A stretch of DNA of 64,000 nt. Source: Joostella atrarenae. Its GTDB lineage: Bacteria > Bacteroidota > Bacteroidia > Flavobacteriales > Flavobacteriaceae. Shown piece by piece: positions 46,043 through 55,052 of this stretch. The DNA lies in NCBI RefSeq assembly GCF_021764745.1, contig NZ_JAETXX010000004.1, positions 203,268 to 267,267 on the forward strand, written 5' to 3'. The translations under genes and the position numbers were made by a program. Under the pieces are notes generated by a model that had not been told where the DNA came from, did no database searches, and saw only the letters and a list, made by a program, of their open reading frames with translations. The first letter of the stretch is position 1. Each line of letters starts with the position of its first letter.

Positions 46043-46107
46043 GTTCGGGGGACGAACAATAGCATTCTTCTACTTTGGGGCAGTAATTATTGAGTATTTC
46101 TCAATAA
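46043..46107 (-). promoter_or_regulatory. Palindromes upstream of the curli operon
   Basis: Two perfect inverted repeats lie 46-110 bp before the first curlin ATG: GTTCG-GGGGA-CGAAC (46043-46057) and TTATTGAG-TATTT-CTCAATAA (46087-46107). Both have 5-bp spacers. No TAnnTTTG -7 box is seen, so an activator or other sigma factor may be needed. The rest of the gap to the LysE gene (to 46290) holds only a short palindrome GAAGATT-AA-AATCTTC (46222-46237). Confidence 0.55.
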
Positions 46108-46290
46108 CAATGTAAATGTATGAACAGGAATCTCATCTTGCATTTTAATCTCGATGAATAACAAAATTACTTGCTGAAATGAAGATTTTATTAAACTTTT
46201 CGTGTAATCCATATCTTTAACGAAGATTAAAATCTTCCTACAATAGAATTTAATCTATCTAAAAACAGTCAGAAAAGGATGATTTTACTC

Positions 46291-46908
46291 CTAAAAGAAA
46301 AGAAAAATTGCAATTCCCACGAAAACAATGATTTGAAGCCACTTTAAAACTACTCCAACGTTCTTATGTTTCAGTATATAATCAGACAACTTACCAGATA
46401 AAACAGCAATACAAGAAAAAATTATAAAAGAAACTACCATGAAGATCGCTCCTAAAATATAAAACTGCCATATGGAGTTTAAAGTATCGCTAAAAAGGAA
46501 TCCAGGGAAGAATGCCAAAAAGAAAATAGACACTTTAGGGTTTAATACATTCATAAAGAACCCTTGCTTAAAAAGAGCTTTATATGTTTTTTTTGGGATT
46601 TGGGAAGAAGAGATATCAATTTCTGAACTCCCTTTATATACTTTATATGCCAAGTACAAAAGGTAACAGGCTCCAAAAAGCTTAAGAACTGTAAATAAAA
46701 AAGGTGTTTGTTTAATAAGTGTAGAAACTCCAAAAGCAACTAAAGTAGTATGTACAAGGCAACCTGATATTAATCCGCAAACTGTTACCAATCCACTTTT
46801 AACTCCATGAACCATACTTTGCAGAAGTACGTATATATTGTCTGGTCCTGGAGCAATTGCTAATGCCGCTGTAGCAAATACAAACGCTATTAACACTTCC
46901 GTATTCAA
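46291..46908 (-). CDS. LysE-family amino acid exporter
   Basis: This 205-residue protein has six membrane segments and the LysE/RhtB opening A-I-A-P-G-P-D-N near 17-24 with G-x-x-S-G near 44-51. Such proteins export amino acids or related metabolites; the substrate is unknown. It starts 5 bp after the pyrD stop and probably shares its transcript. Confidence 0.87.
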   Translation of the reverse strand: MNTEVLIAFVFATAALAIAPGPDNIYVLLQSMVHGVKSGLVTVCGLISGCLVHTTLVAFGVSTLIKQTPFLFTVLKLFGACYLLYLAYKVYKGSSEIDISSSQIPKKTYKALFKQGFFMNVLNPKVSIFFLAFFPGFLFSDTLNSIWQFYILGAIFMVVSFIIFSCIAVLSGKLSDYILKHKNVGVVLKWLQIIVFVGIAIFLFF

Positions 46909-46913
46909 AATGA

Positions 46914-47930
46914 CTATCTTTTAAGAAGTGCTTTATTTATTCTCTTCACTATAAAAGGACCTTCATAAATAAAACCTGTATACAACTGTACTAAAGACGC
47001 TCCTGCTTCCAGTTTTTCCATCGCATCCCCTTCGGAATGAATTCCCCCTACTCCAATAATAGGAAACGCACCTTTACTTTCTTTAGCTATAAATCTAATA
47101 ACCTCCGTAGACCTTTTAGTAAGCGGCAGACCACTTAATCCTCCAACTTCCTCTTTATTATCCGAAGTTAAACCTTCTCTACTTATAGTTGTGTTTGTAG
47201 CAATAACACCTGCAATTTTTGTAGTAATAACAATATCTACAATATCCAATAACTGCTCATTTGTTAAATCTGGTGCTATTTTTAAAAGCACAGGTTTTGT
47301 TTTTACTTGCTCATTATTTAATGCTTGCAATGTATTTAAAAGCGCCGTTAAAGGCTCCTTATCTTGCAAAGCCCGCAAATTTGGAGTATTTGGAGAACTT
47401 ACATTCACTACAAAGTAATCTACATAAGGATATAAAGCTTTAAAGCAATATGTATAATCATCTACAGCTTGTTCATTTGGAGTAACTTTATTTTTCCCTA
47501 TGTTTCCTCCAATTAAAACACTTTTATTTTTTTTGAGTCGCTCAACAGCCTCTTCAACACCTCCATTATTAAAACCCATTCGGTTAACAATTCCCTTATC
47601 ATCAATCAAACGGAATAATCGCTTTTTAGGATTTCCAGGTTGTGCCTTTGGAGTTAATGTTCCTATTTCGATATGTCCGAAACCAAAATTTGCTAACTCC
47701 TTATAAAGCATAGCATTTTTATCGAAACCTGCAGCAAGTCCTACTGGATTTTTAAACTTTAACCCAAACACCTCACGCTCCAAACGCTCATCTTCCACAA
47801 CAAAACACGCACGGATTAACGAAGACACTCCAGGAATTTTATTAACGAATCTTACAGCCCATACAGTAAAATGGTGAACGTCTTCAGGATCGAAAAGAAA
47901 AAATAAAGGTCTTATGAGTAGTTTATACAT
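46914..47930 (-). CDS. pyrD: Dihydroorotate dehydrogenase (quinone), class 2
   Basis: PyrD oxidises dihydroorotate to orotate in pyrimidine synthesis and passes electrons to quinone at the inner membrane. The 338 residues include the N-terminal membrane-associated helices of class 2, G-L-A-A-G-F-D-K-N near 64-72, N-R-M-G-F-N-N-G-G near 115-123, and the catalytic-serine loop N-V-S-S-P-N-T near 177-183. TATTTTTG on the minus strand (47954-47947) may be the -7 box; no -33 box is clear. It is divergent from pepT. Confidence 0.93.
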   Translation of the reverse strand: MYKLLIRPLFFLFDPEDVHHFTVWAVRFVNKIPGVSSLIRACFVVEDERLEREVFGLKFKNPVGLAAGFDKNAMLYKELANFGFGHIEIGTLTPKAQPGNPKKRLFRLIDDKGIVNRMGFNNGGVEEAVERLKKNKSVLIGGNIGKNKVTPNEQAVDDYTYCFKALYPYVDYFVVNVSSPNTPNLRALQDKEPLTALLNTLQALNNEQVKTKPVLLKIAPDLTNEQLLDIVDIVITTKIAGVIATNTTISREGLTSDNKEEVGGLSGLPLTKRSTEVIRFIAKESKGAFPIIGVGGIHSEGDAMEKLEAGASLVQLYTGFIYEGPFIVKRINKALLKR

Positions 47931-47989
47931 GGTGTGCTAGTTTTTGCAAAAATACTTAAACTTAAAAATTTACCTCTATTTTTTTATGA

Positions 47990-48140
47990 TTTAATTTAAG
48001 AAGCCCAAAGCAACATATAATTGCAATTGCTGTTACCCGCTTTTACTACTACACACCTTACTACTTTCCGTAGTAAGATGGGGTAGTACGCTCAATCGGG
48101 GCTAGTAACTTTCGCTTGCGTTTCTTAGTTATTTATAATA
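47990..48140. other. Structured non-coding segment between pyrD and pepT
   Basis: The 274-bp divergent gap contains a segment with more G and C than its surroundings. It includes a perfect hairpin CTTACTAC-TTTCC-GTAGTAAG (48057-48077), further copies of ACTAC/GTAGT on either side, and CGCTTGCG at 48113-48120. It codes for no protein that I can support. It could be a small RNA, a dispersed intergenic repeat or a leader structure. pepT has a -7 candidate TATTTTTG at 48182-48189. Confidence 0.45.
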
Positions 48141-48204
48141 AGATTATAACCCGCCGCATACTTACATTCCAACTATTATACTATTTTTGATAAAAAACAT
48201 TCCG

Positions 48205-49443
48205 ATGCAAAATATTATAGACCGCTTTATTAGCTATGTTAAAATAGATACCCAATCTGATCCTAATAGTAATACAACACCTAGTACAGAAAAACAATGG
48301 AATCTTGCTAGGAAGCTTGTCGAAGAGCTAGAAGCTATCGGTATGGAAGATGTAACCATAGATGAGAACGCCTATGTAATGGCTACACTTCCTTCTAATA
48401 TTGATCGTAAAGTTCCTACTATAGGTTTTATATCTCATTTTGATACTTCTCCAGATTTTTCTGGAACTAATGTAAATCCACAGATTATAGAAAATTATGA
48501 CGGTAATGATATTGTTCTAAATGAAGAACAAAATATTATCCTATCGCCTAATTATTTTGATGACCTAAAGCAATATAAAGGACAAACAATAATCACTACA
48601 GACGGTACCACACTCCTAGGTGCAGATGATAAAGCAGGAATTACAGAAATAGTAACTGCTATGGAATACCTTATTAATAATTCTCACATCCACCACGGAC
48701 CTGTAAGAATTGCTTTTACTCCAGATGAGGAAATCGGTAAAGGCGCACACAAATTTGATGTTAAGAAATTTGGCGCTCAATGGGCATATACATTAGATGG
48801 TTCTCAAATAGGAGAATTGGAATATGAGAACTTTAATGCTGCTGGAGTAAAAATAAAAGTTCAGGGTAAAAGCGTACACCCTGGCTATGCGAAAGGAAAA
48901 ATGATTAATGCAGTAATGATTGCAAATGAATTTCTTTCATTAATGCCAAAAAAAGAAATGCCTCAATACACAAGCCATAGAGAAGGATTTTTTCATTTCT
49001 ATGAAATAAAAGGAGATGTAGAGTATACTGAGATAAATGGAATTATAAGAGATCACGACCGTGACAAATTCGATGCCAGAAAAGAACTTCTAGAACGTGT
49101 TGTTTTTGATTTATCAGAACGCTTCGGGGATATTATTTCTTTAGAGATAAAGGATCAGTATTACAACATGAAAGAAAAAATAGAACCTGTAATGCATATC
49201 GTAGACATTGCAGAACAGGCCATGATAGATTTAGAGATAAAACCTCTTATAAAACCTATTAGAGGTGGTACCGATGGATCGCAACTTTCTTACATGGGAC
49301 TTCCGTGTCCTAATATATTTGCTGGCGGACATAATTTCCATGGAAGATATGAATATGTGCCTGTCGAAAGCATGAAAAAAGCAGTTGATGTTATTGTAAA
49401 GATTGTAGAACTTACAGCAAAGCATTATAATGACAACGAATAA
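48205..49443 (+). CDS. pepT: Peptidase T (tripeptidase)
   Basis: PepT removes the N-terminal residue of tripeptides in the cytoplasm. The ATG at 48205 gives 412 residues, close to E. coli PepT (408); an in-frame TTG at 48187 overlaps the -7 candidate and is rejected. Di-zinc ligands are visible as H-F-D in I-S-H-F-D-T, D in G-A-D-D-K-A-G, E-E in P-D-E-E-I-G, D in L-D-G-S and the final H in G-G-H-N-F-H-G. The following DUF1801 gene overlaps its end by 14 bp. Confidence 0.93.
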   Translation: MQNIIDRFISYVKIDTQSDPNSNTTPSTEKQWNLARKLVEELEAIGMEDVTIDENAYVMATLPSNIDRKVPTIGFISHFDTSPDFSGTNVNPQIIENYDGNDIVLNEEQNIILSPNYFDDLKQYKGQTIITTDGTTLLGADDKAGITEIVTAMEYLINNSHIHHGPVRIAFTPDEEIGKGAHKFDVKKFGAQWAYTLDGSQIGELEYENFNAAGVKIKVQGKSVHPGYAKGKMINAVMIANEFLSLMPKKEMPQYTSHREGFFHFYEIKGDVEYTEINGIIRDHDRDKFDARKELLERVVFDLSERFGDIISLEIKDQYYNMKEKIEPVMHIVDIAEQAMIDLEIKPLIKPIRGGTDGSQLSYMGLPCPNIFAGGHNFHGRYEYVPVESMKKAVDVIVKIVELTAKHYNDNE

Positions 49444-50023
49444 TGCTGATGCCTATTTTAACAATAGTAGCTCGTGGAAAGACGAACTCCTTTCACTCCG
49501 TTCCATATTATTGGAGACAGAATTGGAGGAAACAATAAAATGGGGCGTCCCTACTTATACTATTGCTAATAAAAATGTTGTTGGCATCGCAGCTTTTAAG
49601 TCTTATGTTGGATTATGGTTTCATAATGGTGCTTTACTAAAAGATGATGCTAGAGTTTTAATAAATGCTCAAGAAGGAAAAACTGTAGCATTAAGGCAAT
49701 GGCGCTTCAACTCCATAAAGGACATTGATGACAGCAAAAAGTTAATTAAAAAATATACAGAAGAGGCTATTACTAACCAAAAACTAGGTAAAGAAGTTCT
49801 TCTTCCGAAGAAGAAAACTATTGTTTCAAAAGTATTGGAAATAGCATTAAAGGAAGATAATAAACTTAATGAAGCTTTTAATACGCTCACAAAAGGTAAG
49901 CAGAAAGAATATCATGAGTATATTTCAGAAGCAAAAAGAGATGCCACTAAACTTAGTAGATTAGAAAAGGTAACTCCACTTATACTTACAGGTAAAGGCT
50001 TGCATAATAAATACAAAAAATAG
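49430..50023 (+). CDS. DUF1801/YdeI-like protein
   Basis: The 197 residues hold a DUF1801 domain (about 10-115; E-E-T-I-K-W-G-V-P-T-Y and A-F-K-S-Y-V-G-L-W-F-H-N-G) followed by a YdeI/OmpD-associated helical tail (about 130-190). The fold is known but the function is not; B. subtilis YdeI is linked to ferric/fructose stress only loosely. The start overlaps pepT by 14 bp, so they are translated from one mRNA, which a strong terminator closes. Confidence 0.83.
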   Translation: MTTNNADAYFNNSSSWKDELLSLRSILLETELEETIKWGVPTYTIANKNVVGIAAFKSYVGLWFHNGALLKDDARVLINAQEGKTVALRQWRFNSIKDIDDSKKLIKKYTEEAITNQKLGKEVLLPKKKTIVSKVLEIALKEDNKLNEAFNTLTKGKQKEYHEYISEAKRDATKLSRLEKVTPLILTGKGLHNKYKK

Positions 50024-50049
50024 CAACCTATCTACTCCTTCTAAAAAAT

Positions 50050-50083
50050 AAAAGAGCAATGTTGAAATCAACATTGCTCTTTT
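50050..50083. terminator. Terminator shared by the pepT unit and the TonB receptor gene
   Basis: A perfect 16-bp stem (AAAAGAGCAATGTTGA / TCAACATTGCTCTTTT) with A and T runs, between convergent genes. Confidence 0.9.
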
Positions 50084-50101
50084 GTTATATATAAAAATAC
50101 A

Positions 50102-52969
50102 TTAAAGATCTAAACGCAATCTAGCATATAAGAAACGACCTCCAATTCCAAATTGTTGAGCCGATCTAGACCAATCAAAACGACCAGAACTTCGGTTATC
50201 TTCTTGCGCTCTATCTGGGTACACATCAAAAAGATTGTTTGCCCCTACACTCATATTTAAAGAACTTGTAAGTTGATATCCAAAAGAAAGGTCTGTAACA
50301 ATTTTTGGACTGTAATCATCCTGTTGATCAAGATTATTCGCTGCTTCTGTTACTTCACCAAAGAAAACATTTCTTAAGAAAACAGTATACTTTCCGCTAG
50401 ATAGCAAATTAGAAAAATTCACTTTTACCCTTGGCACTGCCTTCTCTAAATAGATTCTACTACTTTCAGAGAAATAAGTATCTACTTGTCCGGCATCTTC
50501 TAAAACCTGAGAAGCATGTATATCTCCAACCTGTCTAGTTACCGATACAGCTGCAGAAAGATCATTTTTAAGATGAATTTTATCATTAAACGAAGCCTTT
50601 TGAGTAATTACCAAATCAAATCCTTTGGTTTCTGTATCTATCGCATTCGCAAAAAAGGCAGCTTCCTCCGCATTCGCTTGCGCTAATAAAACATCAATCT
50701 CAGATCCCGTTCCTGGTCCTGCAAAACGTCCTGTATAAATTACTCTATCTTCTATTCTAACAAAGAAACCATCCAAAGTAAAGCTAAGATTAGCACTCGG
50801 TATTTTTGCCGTAAAACCAGCACTTACACTTTGAGACTCTTCTTCTTTTAATTCTGGAATTCCTAACAACTCCGCTACGCGACTATTGTTTGAAAAAGTT
50901 CCTACTTCTACAGGGTCTCCATTATCAGCAAAAATAGTAGAAGTACTGTTAAAATTTAATTGATGTAAAGATGGTGCTCTAAAACCTGTACTTGCTGCTC
51001 CTCTTAAATTAAAATTATCATTCAACTTATAAAGAGATGAAAGCTTAAAGTTTATTGTGGAACCAAAGTCTGAATAATTTTCAAATCTCGTAGCGAACGT
51101 CAATAATAATTTTTCTGTAATATCTGCTTCTAAATCTACATAACCTGCAATACTGCTACGCTCTCTAGAAACTTCATTTTCTGGTCTAAATCCAGGAAAT
51201 ACTTGTGAACCTCCAGGTCTTGAGTTGCCAAAAAAGTCGACCGGTGGTTGCTGATTAATATTTGTAATTACTGCACCATTAACATCATACTGCACATAAG
51301 AAGCCTCCTCTCCGGCTATAATATCATATTTTTCGAAACGATATTCCCCTCCAAAAGCCACATTTAGACCTTCAAATACATTGTCATAAAAATGATTAAG
51401 ATCTAAATTTGTAGTATTCTGAGTAAAAGAAAATCCTCCAGCATCAAATAAACTAGGAGATGCATTTAGCATAGACGTATTAGAAGTATTATCGATTTCA
51501 TACAAAAAAGAGTTCTGTCCCCAAGTATTACTAAAATCAACATTCCATTCATTTACCATTCCTTTTATCCCTACAGAAATTGATTTATCCTTTATTTTAG
51601 AGTTTATCTCTGGAAGAAAACCATTGATATAAGCTGGTGTGTATGTTCTACTCTGATTTGGAAGTCTATAAAAACCTGCTGCTCCTCCTGTTCTGGAACT
51701 TATTCCTGCAAAAGAGTACAACTCTGTTCCTTGGTCATCTACAGGCAATGAAAAATTGGCAAAAAACCTTCCTCCGCGTAATTCAGATTGACCTACTCGC
51801 ATATTATAGTCACTACGATTCTGGCTTCTAGCGATTAATTCATCCTCTGTTACATTATCTCCTAAAAGATCTTGAAGATCTTCAATAGTAGTCGCATTTT
51901 GTATATTATTCTTCATTTCAGGTGAAAAATAAGACACTTGACTCCCATACTGCTTAATTGCATCTACATCAGTAAAAAGATTAGAGATATCATATCCATC
52001 CGCATTAGCAACACGTTCAACAGCATTATAACCATTAAAAATACTCCCCTCAAACTCTTTCATTCTATTATAAGAATCTCTGTAGTCAAAATCTCCAGTA
52101 AAGTTTATATACCCACCTCGATCTCCTAATCCGATTCCGTAGTTTGCACTTATATTAGTAGTTTCTCCATCAACCCCTCCTTCTTGACCTTGAGCGTGAC
52201 GAGAAAAATTAGCGCCTGTAGTTGCGTTTATACTCAACTTATTTACACTTGTATTCAAAACAATATTAATAACTCCTGCAATAGCATCAGAACCATATTG
52301 CGCAGCTGCACCGTCTCTTAAAACTTCAATTCTCTTTATTGAAGCGGAAGGGATAGCATTCAAATCTGTACCTACACTTCCTCTACCAAAAGACCCATTG
52401 ATATTTATTAAAGAAGAAGTATGCCTACGCTTACCGTTTATTAAAACCAAGATCTGATCAGGACCTAAGCCTCTTAAAGAAGCAGGATCCACATGATCTG
52501 TACCATCGGCAATTGTCTGTGTATTAGACGTAAATGATGGTGCTACATAATTTAAAATTTGATTTAGATTTACCTGCGGCCCAGTAGAGATAAGCTCTTG
52601 TACATCTATAACATCAATTGGAACAGGACTATTAACGGTTGTTCTTGCAGGGTTTCTGCTTCCTACAACAACCACATCGTCTAAGGCTATTCCTGATTGT
52701 AATACTACATTCAACTTACCAGAAGATGTAACTTTTCGTTTCATAGTATCGAAACCTACATAAGAGAATACTAATGTCTCTCCCATCTCAACTTCTATTT
52801 CATATATTCCATCAAAATCTGTTGTTGTCCCTTTTGACGAATTTTCAACTGCAATAGAAACACCAGCCAAAGGGACTCCTGTCTCATCTTGAACTAATCC
52901 TGTAATTAACTCTTGACTCCATGCTGAAGTAATAAAGAGTAATATAAAAGGAAGTATAATTTTTCTCAT
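50102..52969 (-). CDS. TonB-dependent receptor with carboxypeptidase-like N-terminal domain
   Basis: A signal peptide (1-18) is followed by a carboxypeptidase-like domain (about 20-95; G-V-S-I-A-V-E-N-S-S-K-G-T-T-T-D-F-D-G), a plug (about 105-245; R-I-E-V-L-R-D-G-A-A-A-Q-Y-G-S-D-A-I-A-G-V-I-N near 213-235) and a barrel ending L-Y-A-R-L-R-L-D-L. The 955 residues fit. No SusD-like or transporter gene is adjacent, so the ligand is unknown. TATATTTG on the minus strand (53003-52996) may be its -7 box. Confidence 0.9.
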   Translation of the reverse strand: MRKIILPFILLFITSAWSQELITGLVQDETGVPLAGVSIAVENSSKGTTTDFDGIYEIEVEMGETLVFSYVGFDTMKRKVTSSGKLNVVLQSGIALDDVVVVGSRNPARTTVNSPVPIDVIDVQELISTGPQVNLNQILNYVAPSFTSNTQTIADGTDHVDPASLRGLGPDQILVLINGKRRHTSSLININGSFGRGSVGTDLNAIPSASIKRIEVLRDGAAAQYGSDAIAGVINIVLNTSVNKLSINATTGANFSRHAQGQEGGVDGETTNISANYGIGLGDRGGYINFTGDFDYRDSYNRMKEFEGSIFNGYNAVERVANADGYDISNLFTDVDAIKQYGSQVSYFSPEMKNNIQNATTIEDLQDLLGDNVTEDELIARSQNRSDYNMRVGQSELRGGRFFANFSLPVDDQGTELYSFAGISSRTGGAAGFYRLPNQSRTYTPAYINGFLPEINSKIKDKSISVGIKGMVNEWNVDFSNTWGQNSFLYEIDNTSNTSMLNASPSLFDAGGFSFTQNTTNLDLNHFYDNVFEGLNVAFGGEYRFEKYDIIAGEEASYVQYDVNGAVITNINQQPPVDFFGNSRPGGSQVFPGFRPENEVSRERSSIAGYVDLEADITEKLLLTFATRFENYSDFGSTINFKLSSLYKLNDNFNLRGAASTGFRAPSLHQLNFNSTSTIFADNGDPVEVGTFSNNSRVAELLGIPELKEEESQSVSAGFTAKIPSANLSFTLDGFFVRIEDRVIYTGRFAGPGTGSEIDVLLAQANAEEAAFFANAIDTETKGFDLVITQKASFNDKIHLKNDLSAAVSVTRQVGDIHASQVLEDAGQVDTYFSESSRIYLEKAVPRVKVNFSNLLSSGKYTVFLRNVFFGEVTEAANNLDQQDDYSPKIVTDLSFGYQLTSSLNMSVGANNLFDVYPDRAQEDNRSSGRFDWSRSAQQFGIGGRFLYARLRLDL

Positions 52970-53094
52970 TTATAGTTATTTTAGATTATATACTGCAAAT
53001 ATATAAGTAATAATACTATTACCCTAGCGATTAACTAGATTAATATAAGAAGTGAAAATCACATGCAACCCCCTTATTACTAATTAAATAAAAC

Positions 53095-53132
53095 AAAAAG
53101 AGCCTCGATTCTAATGAATCGAGGCTCTTTTT
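53095..53132 (-). terminator. Terminator of the nusB-DUF1573-yajC unit
   Basis: A perfect 17-bp stem (AAAAAGAGCCTCGATTC / GAATCGAGGCTCTTTTT) with a 4-nt loop, just after the yajC stop. Confidence 0.9.
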
Positions 53133-53148
53133 ATATTGTAAAAAATGC

Positions 53149-53448
53149 CTATTTCTTCTCCTTAACTGGAGCAGCTGGTGCATTTAATTTCTGTGAAAGC
53201 TCTAAAGATAATGCAGAACGTTCAAATTTCATTTTACCCGCCATCGTTTCGATAACACATGTATTATCGTTATTAAGGTCTACAATTTTACCGTGTAATC
53301 CACTTTTGGTAATTACGCGATCACCTTTTTTTAACTCTTGTGCGAATTTCTTTTCCTGCTTTTGCTTTTTCATACTCGGACGTATCATAAAAAAATACAT
53401 CACTGCGAAAATCAAAATAAAAGGTGCAAACTGATTTATTGCTTCCAT
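53149..53448 (-). CDS. yajC: Preprotein translocase accessory subunit YajC
   Basis: One membrane helix (about 8-24), then P-S-M-K-K-Q-K-Q-E-K-K-F and the K-K-G-D-R-V-I-T-K-S-G-L-H-G-K-I core typical of YajC, which associates with SecDF. The 99 residues are the usual size. The gene starts 14 bp after the DUF1573 gene and ends the unit. Confidence 0.92.
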   Translation of the reverse strand: MEAINQFAPFILIFAVMYFFMIRPSMKKQKQEKKFAQELKKGDRVITKSGLHGKIVDLNNDNTCVIETMAGKMKFERSALSLELSQKLNAPAAPVKEKK

Positions 53449-53462
53449 TAAAAAATATTTAT

Positions 53463-53927
53463 TTATGCTTTAGGTTGTGCTGGAGCATCTTTAGGCTCAA
53501 CAAATGCTTTTATTCTTAACTGCTCTGTTCCTTTCTCAGTGTTAGCAGTAATTGTTACAGTTTTTGTAACTGCATTTCTACCACTACCGTTATACTTCAC
53601 TAAGATTTCACCTGTTTCTCCTGGTGCAACTGGAGCTTCTGGTTTCTTAGGAATTGTACAACCACAGCTACTTTTAGCATCTGTAACTACTAAAGGAGCA
53701 TCTCCTGTATTTTTAAATTTGAAGACTTTCTCTACAGTTTGCCCTTGAGGAATATTCCCGAAGTCAAACTCTGTTTCTTCAAATTGCATCACTGGCAACT
53801 GCTTAGCTGCTTCGTCACGTTGCTCTGCTTTCGCTACGTTATCAGATTTAACTTTATTAGCTGCATTGTCTTTACAAGATGTAAAACTGATTGCTGCAAT
53901 TGTAAGTATTAAAAGAACTTTTTTCAT
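53463..53927 (-). CDS. DUF1573 lipoprotein
   Basis: A lipoprotein signal (F-T-S-C, C18) precedes a DUF1573 immunoglobulin-like domain: E-F-D-F-G-N-I-P-Q-G, then F-K-N-T-G-D-A-P-L-V-V-T-D-A-K-S-S-C-G-C-T. Function is unknown; the domain is common in Bacteroidota envelopes and typically lies between nusB and yajC, as here. 154 residues. Confidence 0.88.
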   Translation of the reverse strand: MKKVLLILTIAAISFTSCKDNAANKVKSDNVAKAEQRDEAAKQLPVMQFEETEFDFGNIPQGQTVEKVFKFKNTGDAPLVVTDAKSSCGCTIPKKPEAPVAPGETGEILVKYNGSGRNAVTKTVTITANTEKGTEQLRIKAFVEPKDAPAQPKA

Positions 53928-54020
53928 TTTAAAAGATTTTAATATGTTATTAAGTGGTTATTTAATTTGAGAATTTCATGAAACTCCACAAAATCAACCT
54001 CAAAAATACTAATATTTTTT

Positions 54021-54962
54021 TTACATCAAACCTCTCCCCGACTTATTTAACGAATCGTTGGCTTGATATTCTTTAACTAAATTATCTAAAATCCCGTTTA
54101 TAAAAATACTACTCTTTGGAGTACTATATTCTTTAGCTATTTCTAGATACTCATTAATAGTTACTTTAACAGGAATGGATGGGAATTTAAGAAACTCGCA
54201 AATAGCCATTTTTAATAAAATAGCATCTAATTCTGCTATCCTATCTGTATCCCAGTTTGGAGTCTTCCCTTCTATTTCTTGCTCAATTTTTTCATCATTT
54301 AAAATTGTCTTTTTAAATAAAAGACTAGCAAATTGTTTATCATCTGCATCTTTAAATAATGGAGGATGGAAATAATCTTCAGGAGAATTAGGTTTTAATT
54401 TCTTAAACATTTTCACCAAAAGAGTATTTACCATTGGCAAATCATCAATCCAAGTAAGCTTTTTATCTTCGATATATTCATAGAGTTTTTCATTTGGAGC
54501 AATTACCTTTTGAAACAATTCTAAGATCACTTTTTTGTCATCTAGAAAATCGGTATTATCATTTGCTATATACTCCTTATAGATATCACTCTTAAGAATT
54601 TCTCTATAAATAATCTTAACATACTCATCATCTAAATCCCAACTTATACGACGATTGTCAAGCTTTTCTTCTAATACTGGATCGTTCGCTAATTTTAGTA
54701 AGATTGAATTTTCAATAAATTTCCTGTTCGGATTTCTTTCCTCCTTTGTAGCGAGGTATTTTTTTTGAGAAAGTGTAAGCTGTTGCTCAGCCATTTTTTG
54801 AGTCTCTACCAATAGACTTAAGAGTGTTAAGTACAGATTGTACATATTCTCCATACTATTGGATAAAAACTTTTCTTCGGTAACTAAATCAGTGTTTTGA
54901 GATTGTACAAATGCATAAATAGATTGCATTACCTTCACCCTGATGTGTCTTCTTGTTAACAT
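54021..54962 (-). CDS. nusB: NusB-family antitermination factor, long form
   Basis: NusB binds boxA RNA with NusE to suppress termination in rRNA operons. The opening L-T-R-R-H-I-R-V-K-V-M-Q and the C-terminal NusB core (about 200-305; D-R-I-A-E-L-D-A-I-L-L-K-M-A-I-C-E, then V-T-I-N-E-Y-L-E-I-A-K-E-Y-S-T) are clear. At 313 residues it is about twice the usual 140-160; the additional middle part is helical. Long forms are usual in Bacteroidota. A hairpin lies directly upstream. Confidence 0.9.
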   Translation of the reverse strand: MLTRRHIRVKVMQSIYAFVQSQNTDLVTEEKFLSNSMENMYNLYLTLLSLLVETQKMAEQQLTLSQKKYLATKEERNPNRKFIENSILLKLANDPVLEEKLDNRRISWDLDDEYVKIIYREILKSDIYKEYIANDNTDFLDDKKVILELFQKVIAPNEKLYEYIEDKKLTWIDDLPMVNTLLVKMFKKLKPNSPEDYFHPPLFKDADDKQFASLLFKKTILNDEKIEQEIEGKTPNWDTDRIAELDAILLKMAICEFLKFPSIPVKVTINEYLEIAKEYSTPKSSIFINGILDNLVKEYQANDSLNKSGRGLM

Positions 54963-54996
54963 GCTTAAAGAACTTACTTGCCTATATTAAATTATG

Positions 54997-55023
54997 AGGG
55001 CGAAAGAATCACTCTTTCGCCCT
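54997..55023 (-). promoter_or_regulatory. Hairpin between ldh and nusB
   Basis: A perfect 11-bp stem (AGGGCGAAAGA / TCTTTCGCCCT) with a 5-nt loop. It has no T run on the minus strand. TATTTTTG (55032-55025) just upstream could start nusB transcription, placing the hairpin at the very 5' end of the mRNA; alternatively it ends the ldh transcript. Confidence 0.5.
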
Positions 55024-55052
55024 GCAAAAATAATATTATTTTAGAAACCCTC

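Noticed and set aside
50102..52969. SusC-like glycan receptor of a polysaccharide utilisation locus
   Set aside because: No SusD-like gene, glycoside hydrolase or regulator nearby; it is a single receptor gene.
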